Shown here in pieces: positions 58,940 to 64,000 of a stretch of DNA of 64,000 bases (its first letter is position 1; each line of letters starts with the position of its first letter). This DNA is from Hymenobacter mellowenesis (lineage in GTDB: Bacteria; Bacteroidota; Bacteroidia; Cytophagales; Hymenobacteraceae), in NCBI RefSeq assembly GCF_030581005.1, contig NZ_JAUQSX010000002.1:372001-436000 (forward strand). Direction: 5' to 3'. A program made the translations under genes and the position numbers. The notes under the pieces are model-generated. The model was not told the DNA's origin. It saw only the letters and a program-made list of their open reading frames with translations, and ran no database searches.

Positions 58940-60445
58940 TCAGGCGTCCAGCTTTAGCGCCGCGCGGCTGCGCTCGCGCACGGCGGCCGTGAGAGCGGGC
59001 TCGTCGGCGAGGTGCTGGCCGAAGGAGGGCACCAGCTGCCGGAACCGGGCCTGCCACTCGGGCGACTTCGCCCGCTCCGGGAAGCACTTCTGCACCAAAT
59101 CGAGCATGATGGCCACGGCCGTGCTGGCGCCCGGCGACGCGCCCAGCAGCGCCGCGATGGAGCCGTCGGCCGAAGTCACCATCTCGGTGCCGAATTCGAG
59201 TACGCCACCCTGTTTCTTGTCTTTCTTGATGACCTGCACGCGCTGGCCGGCCACTTCGAGCTGCCAGTCGGCGGGGTTCGCGCCGGGGTAGTATTCGCGC
59301 AGGGCGGCCGTGCGCTCCTGTGGCGTTTGCAGCACTTGGCCGATGAGGTAGCGGGTGAGGCCCAGGTTGCGGGCGCCGGCGTAGAGCAGCGGCCGGATGT
59401 TGCCCAGCTCAATGGAACGGAACAAATCGGTGTAGGAGCCCTTCTTCAAAAACTTGGTGCTGAAGCCCGCGTACGGGCCAAATAGCAGCTCCTGCCGCCC
59501 GTTTATCTGACGGGTATCGAGGTGGGGCATCGACATGGGCGGCGAGCCCACGGCCGGCTTGCCGTACACCTTGGCCTCGTGCCGGGCAATGATGGCGGGA
59601 TTCTGGCACTTCAGCCACTGCCCGCTCACAGGAAAGCCGCCGAAGCCGTTGGCCTCGGGAATACCTGATTTTTCGAGCAGCGTGAGCGAGCCCCCGCCGG
59701 CCCCGATGAACACGAAGCGGGCCCGCGCAATCACCTTTTCGCCGGTGGCCACATTGCGGATTTTCAGGCGCCAGATGCCGTCATCTTTCTGCCGAAAGTC
59801 CTCCACCTCGTGGCCCAGGTGAAAATCGACGCCCGGCAATCCCTTCAGGTAATTGGACAGGCTGCGGGTGAGGGCGCCAAAATTGACGTCGGTGCCCAGG
59901 GCCATGCGCGTGGCAGCCACCGGCTGGGCGGGGTCGCGGCCCTCCATCACCAGCGGAATCCACTGGGCAATCCGGGCCGGGTCTTCGCTGAATTCCATCC
60001 CTTGAAACAGGGGCGAATGCAGCAGCGCGGCGTGCCGCTTGCGCAGGTACTCCACGTTGGCCGCGCCCCACACGAAGCTCATGTGCGGAATGCTGCGGAT
60101 GAAGGACGTGGGGTCGGGCAGCGGGCCGGCCAGCACCAGCGAGGCCCAGAACTGCTTGCTGAGCTCAAACTGTTCGGCAATCTTGTCGGCCTTGCTGATG
60201 TCGATGGAGCCGTCGGGCCGTTCGGGCGTGTAGTTGAGCTCGCAGAAGGCCGAGTGGCCGGTGCCGGCGTTGTTCCAGGCGTCGGAGCTTTCGGCGGCCA
60301 CGGCGTCGAGGCGCTCGTAGCCGGAGAGGGTGAGGCTGGGGTCGAGGGTTTTGAGCAGCACGCCCAGCGTGGCGCTCATGATGCCGGCGCCAATCACCAG
60401 CACATCGGAAACGGGTTTGTCAGGGTTCGAGGAAGTTGGGGTCAT
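58940..60445 (-). CDS. mqo: Malate:quinone oxidoreductase
   Basis: 501 residues. FAD-dependent, peripheral membrane enzyme that oxidises malate to oxaloacetate and passes electrons to quinone. The N-terminal FAD motif is DVLVIGAGIMSATLG (about 14-28), followed by the family blocks WNNAGTGHSAFCELNYTP, FVWGAANVEYLRKRH, FVFIGAGGGSLTLLEKSGI, GFGGFPVSGQWLKC and FGPYAGFSTKFLK. The ATG at 60445 gives the expected short N-terminus; the longer frame overlaps the divergent asparaginase gene's leader. The presence of mqo suggests malate oxidation can bypass NAD-linked malate dehydrogenase. Confidence 0.95.
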   Translation of the reverse strand: MTPTSSNPDKPVSDVLVIGAGIMSATLGVLLKTLDPSLTLSGYERLDAVAAESSDAWNNAGTGHSAFCELNYTPERPDGSIDISKADKIAEQFELSKQFWASLVLAGPLPDPTSFIRSIPHMSFVWGAANVEYLRKRHAALLHSPLFQGMEFSEDPARIAQWIPLVMEGRDPAQPVAATRMALGTDVNFGALTRSLSNYLKGLPGVDFHLGHEVEDFRQKDDGIWRLKIRNVATGEKVIARARFVFIGAGGGSLTLLEKSGIPEANGFGGFPVSGQWLKCQNPAIIARHEAKVYGKPAVGSPPMSMPHLDTRQINGRQELLFGPYAGFSTKFLKKGSYTDLFRSIELGNIRPLLYAGARNLGLTRYLIGQVLQTPQERTAALREYYPGANPADWQLEVAGQRVQVIKKDKKQGGVLEFGTEMVTSADGSIAALLGASPGASTAVAIMLDLVQKCFPERAKSPEWQARFRQLVPSFGQHLADEPALTAAVRERSRAALKLDA

Positions 60446-60567
60446 AGCCAAAGAGGAGGGGAGAGCTTCCCGCAATACGGCAGATGCCCGCGTCGGGCTG
60501 TCCGCGCCCGAAAAAACCGCCGCCCCTACCTTGCGGCGCCAATTGCCCGGTTCACGCTTCCCCATCC

Positions 60568-61653
60568 ATGCCCGACCTCGACCTGCCGCTGCTCCCCCTG
60601 CCCACCCGCGCCGATGCCACCGATACCGCCGCGCCGCGCCTACTCATCATCTACACCGGCGGCACCGTGGGCATGGCCATGAACCGCGCTGGCGGGCTGG
60701 TGCCCATGAAGTTCGGCCGCCTCGACCGCAAGATGCCCGAGCTTACGCGCCTGCCTTTCCGGCTGGAGCTGCTCAGCCTGCCCGCGCCCATCGACAGCAG
60801 CAACGTGACGCCGCAGGACTGGCTGTATCTGGCTCAGCTTATCGGCCGGCATTATGCCGATTTTGATGGTTTCGTGGTGCTGCACGGCACCGACACCATG
60901 GCTTATTCGGCGGCGGCGTTGAGCTACATTCTGGAGCATCTAGGTAAGCCGGTGGTGTTCACCGGGGCGCAGGTGCCCGTGGGCGCCAACCGCTCCGACG
61001 CCCAGCGCAACCTCATCACGGCCCTGGAAATTGCGGCGGCGCGCCACCCCCGCGCTCACACCGTGCGCGTGCCGGAGGTGTGCGTGTTTTTCAACGACAT
61101 CCTCATCCGTGGCACCCGGGCCAAAAAGGTGGAAAGCCAGCAGTTTGCCGCCTTCAAAAGCGAAAACCACCCGCCGCTGGCCCGCGCCGGTATCGGCCTG
61201 GAGTTCGACGACAACAGCATCCGCCTGCTGCCCGGCGCCCGCCTCAAAGTGCACACCAACCTGGAAACCGGCGTGGCCGTGCTGCCCTTGTTTCCGGGCA
61301 TCACCGAGGCGGTGGTAGCGGCCGTGCTGGGCGTGCCGGGCCTGCGCGGCTGCGTGCTCGAAACCTACGGCTCGGGCAACGCGCCCACGGCCGAGTGGTT
61401 CCTGCGCTGCCTGGTCGAGGCCCGCCAGCGCGGCGTGTGGCTCTTGAATGTGAGCCAGTGCGAGGAAGGCCGCGTGGTGCAGGGCAAGTACGAAACCAGC
61501 GCCCGCTTCGCGGAAATGGGCATCGTGGGCGGCGAGGACATCACCACCGAGGCGGCCGTGACCAAGCTCATGTTCGTGCTGGGCCTCGGGCTGGGGGAGG
61601 CCCGCACCCGCGAGCTGCTGGCCACGGACTTACGCGGTGAAATCACGCTATAG
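60568..61653 (+). CDS. ansA: Type I L-asparaginase
   Basis: 361 residues from the ATG at 60568. It hydrolyses asparagine to aspartate and ammonia. The two Thr sites are in IIYTGGTVGMAMN (T33 or its neighbour T30) and VLHGTDTMAYSAAALSYIL (T108-D109). GANRSDAQRNLITALEIAA and CVLETYGSGNAPT are further family marks. There is no signal peptide, so it is cytoplasmic like type I enzymes. The TAG stop forms part of a family B repeat arm. Divergent from mqo. Confidence 0.93.
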   Translation: MPDLDLPLLPLPTRADATDTAAPRLLIIYTGGTVGMAMNRAGGLVPMKFGRLDRKMPELTRLPFRLELLSLPAPIDSSNVTPQDWLYLAQLIGRHYADFDGFVVLHGTDTMAYSAAALSYILEHLGKPVVFTGAQVPVGANRSDAQRNLITALEIAAARHPRAHTVRVPEVCVFFNDILIRGTRAKKVESQQFAAFKSENHPPLARAGIGLEFDDNSIRLLPGARLKVHTNLETGVAVLPLFPGITEAVVAAVLGVPGLRGCVLETYGSGNAPTAEWFLRCLVEARQRGVWLLNVSQCEEGRVVQGKYETSARFAEMGIVGGEDITTEAAVTKLMFVLGLGLGEARTRELLATDLRGEITL

Positions 61654-61711
61654 CGCGGACTTTTAGTCCGCGAGTTCAACCAAATTGTTCGCGGACTAAA
61701 AGTCCGCGCTA
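61651..61711. repeat. Family B inverted repeat, copy 4, including the ansA stop
   Basis: Perfect 23-bp arms (61651-61673 and 61689-61711) with a 15-nt loop. Each arm is the palindrome CGCGGACTTTTAGTCCGCG with TAG in front. The TAG at 61651-61653 is the ansA stop codon. Confidence 0.95.
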
Positions 61712-61722
61712 CTTCATTCTAC

Positions 61723-61753
61723 TTGCCCGGCCAGCTAAGCCGCCCTATCTTTG
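61723..61753 (+). promoter_or_regulatory. Promoter of the tRNA-Ser gene
   Basis: TTG at 61723-61725, 20 nt, then TATCTTTG at 61746-61753: both -33 and -7 elements of the Bacteroidota consensus (TTG/TTTG and TAnnTTTG). The tRNA begins 20 nt after the -7 box. Confidence 0.8.
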
Positions 61754-61772
61754 CCCCACGAACCACCAACCT

Positions 61773-61860
61773 TGAGGGGTGTCCGAGTGGTCGAAGGAGC
61801 ACGCCTGGAAAGTGTGTATGGGTCAAAAGCTCATCGTGGGTTCGAATCCCATCCCCTCAG
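61773..61860 (+). tRNA. tRNA-Ser (GGA anticodon)
   Basis: 88 nt from the acceptor stem to the discriminator base. The acceptor stem TGAGGGG (61773-61779) pairs perfectly with CCCCTCA. The anticodon stem CACGC/GTGTG (with one G-T pair) closes the loop CTGGAAA with the anticodon GGA at 61807-61809. A long variable arm (class II) and a T arm with GTTCGAATC are present. CCA is not encoded (G, then CTAAAA). Confidence 0.95.
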
Positions 61861-61862
61861 CT

Positions 61863-61901
61863 AAAAGCCCCGTTTCTGAATAGAAACGGGGCTTTTGTTT
61901 T
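61863..61901. terminator. Terminator after tRNA-Ser
   Basis: The perfect 15-bp stem AAAAGCCCCGTTTCT / AGAAACGGGGCTTTT with a 4-nt loop and a further GTTTT tail. It starts 3 nt after the tRNA and can work on both strands, also for the large protein gene downstream. Confidence 0.93.
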
Positions 61902-61953
61902 ACAAGCGAAAGGGCCTTGCTGGCGGCTGAGGCCGGCGGGCGCCCCGCGCAAC

Positions 61954-64000
61954 TTATTCTACCATCAGCTGACACGCAGCCGTAAGGGTATTGGTCTTGA
62001 GCTGCACCACGTAAGCACCGCTGGCCACGCCTTGGATGTTCAAGTCGGCCGTTTGGCCGTCACGGCCCAAAACAACATCTTGAGTTCGCACAGTGCGCCC
62101 TAAGGCATCGGTGAGGGAAAGAAGGGCCCGTGTCGGACCCGCAACATTGGGCAGGCGCACACGCACGGTGCCGCGGGCCGGGTTGGGGAAAAGCTCCAGG
62201 CCCGGGCGCGTGGCCAAAGGGGCTTTGGTGGCCAGCGGCCCGAGCGAGACGGAAGCCAGAAAGCCCATAAATGCCCCGGCAGTAACGGCTGGGTTGGGGA
62301 TGGTCAGGCTGCCAAAGCTAGCGGGCGGGTTCACGTAACCGGCCATATACACGCTGCTGCTCGTGGTGGCCAAGGTTTGGCCCTGGTCGGCACCCGGCCC
62401 GCCGCCTTGCTGTGCCCAGGCAAAAGCCCCCGTATTGCCGGCATCCGTTACTTTGGCGATGAACGCATCCTGATTGCCGGCACTGGTCAGGCTCTGGTTT
62501 CCGAAGCGGGTCCGGTCCGAAAACCGACCCGTAATGTAGATGCTCGTTCCGCTCAGGGCCAGGGCAAATACCTCGTCGTCGCCGGCGCTGGCGGCCGGAA
62601 TGGCCCAGGCAAAGGTGCCCGTGCCGCCGTTGTCCGTGAGCTTGGCCACAAAGATGTCCGTCGTGATGTAGGCCGTTTCGAACGTGAGCAGGGCGCTGCC
62701 GAAAGCCACCGGCCCGGAGAAAACCCCGGTCACGTACACGTTGGCCCCCGCCACGGCCACGGCCTGTACGCCGTCGGTCGCGTGCCCGCTTACCGGCTGC
62801 ACCCACGCAAAGCCCGCCGTGGAGCCGGCATCGACCACCTTGCCGATGAAGCCGTCGGCCAACCCCCGACTGGCCAGCGTCAGGCCGCCAAAGCTGGCCA
62901 CCTGGCCTTCGAAGCGGCCTGCCAGGTATACGTTGCCATTGCTCACGGCCACGCCCGAGGCCGCATCGTTCTGAATGCCACCGGCCCGCAATGCCCACGC
63001 GAAGGTGCCGGAGGCCCCGGCATCGGTGAGCTTGGCCACAAACGCATCGGCCGTGCCGCTCCCGGGATTGGTCAGTACCACATTGCCGAAGGTCGCCGTG
63101 CTCGCCGCCGCGGAATAAACGCTGTAGCCAAAGCTTCCCGCCAGGTAGATGTTGGCCCCTTCAACGGCCATGCTCGCCACGATGTCTGAGTTCAGGCCGC
63201 CGGCTCGCTGCGCCCACACAAAGGTGCCGGTGGTGCCGGTGTCGGTGAGTTTGGCCACGAAAACGTCCTGCGTAAGCGGCGGGCCGGCATTAGTCAGGGT
63301 GAGGTTGCCAAACACCGTGGTAGTGCCCGATATGGCCCCGGCGGCGTACACCGTACTGCCCTGCACCACCAGGCCGTTGATGTAGGTGTAGCTGCTGGTG
63401 CCGGCGCCGCCAGCGGCCACCGCCCACTCAAACCGGTTGCCGCCCGGGTTCCATTTGGCGATAAATGCGTTGCTGACGCCGGTGCTGACCAATGTGGTTG
63501 CGCCCAGGCGAAGGGTGCCCGCGAAGTAGCCGGCCACAAAGATGTTGCCGCTGGCATCGGTGGCCGTGGCCGTTACGCCGGAAGCCCCGCCGTAGCTGGA
63601 CGGCGAAATGCTGGCCGCCGTTTGCCAGCCCGGCGCATAGGGTAGCGGCGCGGCGCCCACCGCGAAGCTGATGCCGTTGGCAATGACAGCGCCGCGGGTG
63701 GTCAGCACGGTAACGGGGCCCGTCTGGGCGCCGCTGGGCACCACGATGCCCGTAATCTGGGTGCCGGCCGCGTTGATGACAAACCCGCTTGTGACCGTAT
63801 TGAGGCCAGTGCCGGAAAAAACAACCGCCGTGACACCGGCCAGGTTGCTGCCATTCAGGCTGATGGTGCTGCCGGGCAAGCCGCTGGCGGGGGCCACGCT
63901 GGTCAGGAAGACGGTCGAAACCACCGAAAAGGCCACGCCGTTGCTGGTGCCGTCCGCCGTGGTGATGGTGACGAAGCCGGTGCTGGCCCCAGCGGGCACC
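61954..64000 (-). CDS. Large T9SS-exported repeat protein (5' end beyond window)
   Basis: At least 681 residues are visible; the start lies past the window end. The visible N-terminal part has IPT/TIG-like units (SVAPASGLPGSTISLNGSNLAGVTAVVFSG). Then about six or seven SBBP-like repeats of some 65-70 residues follow, with DAFVAKLTDAGASGTFAWALRAGG and VYLAGRFEG motifs (beta-propeller type), and a C-terminal type IX sorting domain (ELFPNPARGTVRVRLPNV to CQLMVE). The protein is predicted to be exported and surface-attached or released. The function is unknown; repeats suggest adhesion or binding. Confidence 0.85.
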   Translation of the reverse strand, partial: VPAGASTGFVTITTADGTSNGVAFSVVSTVFLTSVAPASGLPGSTISLNGSNLAGVTAVVFSGTGLNTVTSGFVINAAGTQITGIVVPSGAQTGPVTVLTTRGAVIANGISFAVGAAPLPYAPGWQTAASISPSSYGGASGVTATATDASGNIFVAGYFAGTLRLGATTLVSTGVSNAFIAKWNPGGNRFEWAVAAGGAGTSSYTYINGLVVQGSTVYAAGAISGTTTVFGNLTLTNAGPPLTQDVFVAKLTDTGTTGTFVWAQRAGGLNSDIVASMAVEGANIYLAGSFGYSVYSAAASTATFGNVVLTNPGSGTADAFVAKLTDAGASGTFAWALRAGGIQNDAASGVAVSNGNVYLAGRFEGQVASFGGLTLASRGLADGFIGKVVDAGSTAGFAWVQPVSGHATDGVQAVAVAGANVYVTGVFSGPVAFGSALLTFETAYITTDIFVAKLTDNGGTGTFAWAIPAASAGDDEVFALALSGTSIYITGRFSDRTRFGNQSLTSAGNQDAFIAKVTDAGNTGAFAWAQQGGGPGADQGQTLATTSSSVYMAGYVNPPASFGSLTIPNPAVTAGAFMGFLASVSLGPLATKAPLATRPGLELFPNPARGTVRVRLPNVAGPTRALLSLTDALGRTVRTQDVVLGRDGQTADLNIQGVASGAYVVQLKTNTLTAACQLMVE

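Overview
The window is high-GC DNA from a member of the Bacteroidota, most likely Hymenobacter or a close relative (Cytophagales). The evidence is: a dcw cluster in Bacteroidota style (large MraY, FtsL-like protein, FtsZ ending in FLHDNVD), -7 promoter boxes of the TAnnTTTG type, two proteins with type IX secretion C-terminal domains, LytTR and DUF2975/XRE regulators, and short intergenic inverted repeats of the kind common in these genomes. The genus is an inference from protein resemblance, not from a marker search.

Region 1 (1-15.6 kb) is the dcw cluster for peptidoglycan precursor synthesis and division: ftsL-like (5' end missing), ftsI, murE, mraY, murD, ftsW, murG, murC, ftsQ, ftsA, ftsZ, closed by a hairpin terminator. 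Six of its gene junctions carry long stem-loop repeats. Region 2 (15.7-31.4 kb) holds membrane glycosyltransferase and acyltransferase genes, yebC, a TPR histidine kinase that overlaps tail-to-tail with a LytTR regulator, a run of small secreted or membrane proteins, an MBL hydrolase, a serine hydrolase, a DUF2975/XRE pair and a DUF4097-like protein. Region 3 (31.4-36 kb) has a Rof-like Rho modulator gene divergent from hutU, a NADP-dependent reductase and a vapBC-like toxin-antitoxin pair.

Region 4 (36-38.5 kb) is the oddest part. An AT-rich island carries a zinc-binding HNH-like gene broken by an in-frame TAG. The next gene, on the other strand, is also broken by an in-frame TAG. Upstream of that gene is an array of nine 21-bp tandem units, then a 31-bp perfect inverted repeat. 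Region 5 (38.5-64 kb) holds a GH63-like glucosidase, alpha/beta hydrolase lipoprotein, GrpB, TlpA-like and TPM proteins, a zinc phospholipase C-like protein, PAP2, SDR and AraC genes, a GH85 endo-beta-N-acetylglucosaminidase with LamG and T9SS domains, pncA, tandem secreted paralogs, an ohrR-ohr operon with a visible operator, mqo, asparaginase, a tRNA-Ser(GGA) with promoter and terminator, and the C-terminal part of a large T9SS repeat protein cut by the window end.

Two dispersed inverted-repeat families cover the window. Family A has nine copies, each within about 35 nt of a stop codon. Family B has four copies whose arms are themselves palindromes. I found no clear-cut new enzymatic system. 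The most unusual material is the repeat architecture and the 36-38.5 kb segment.
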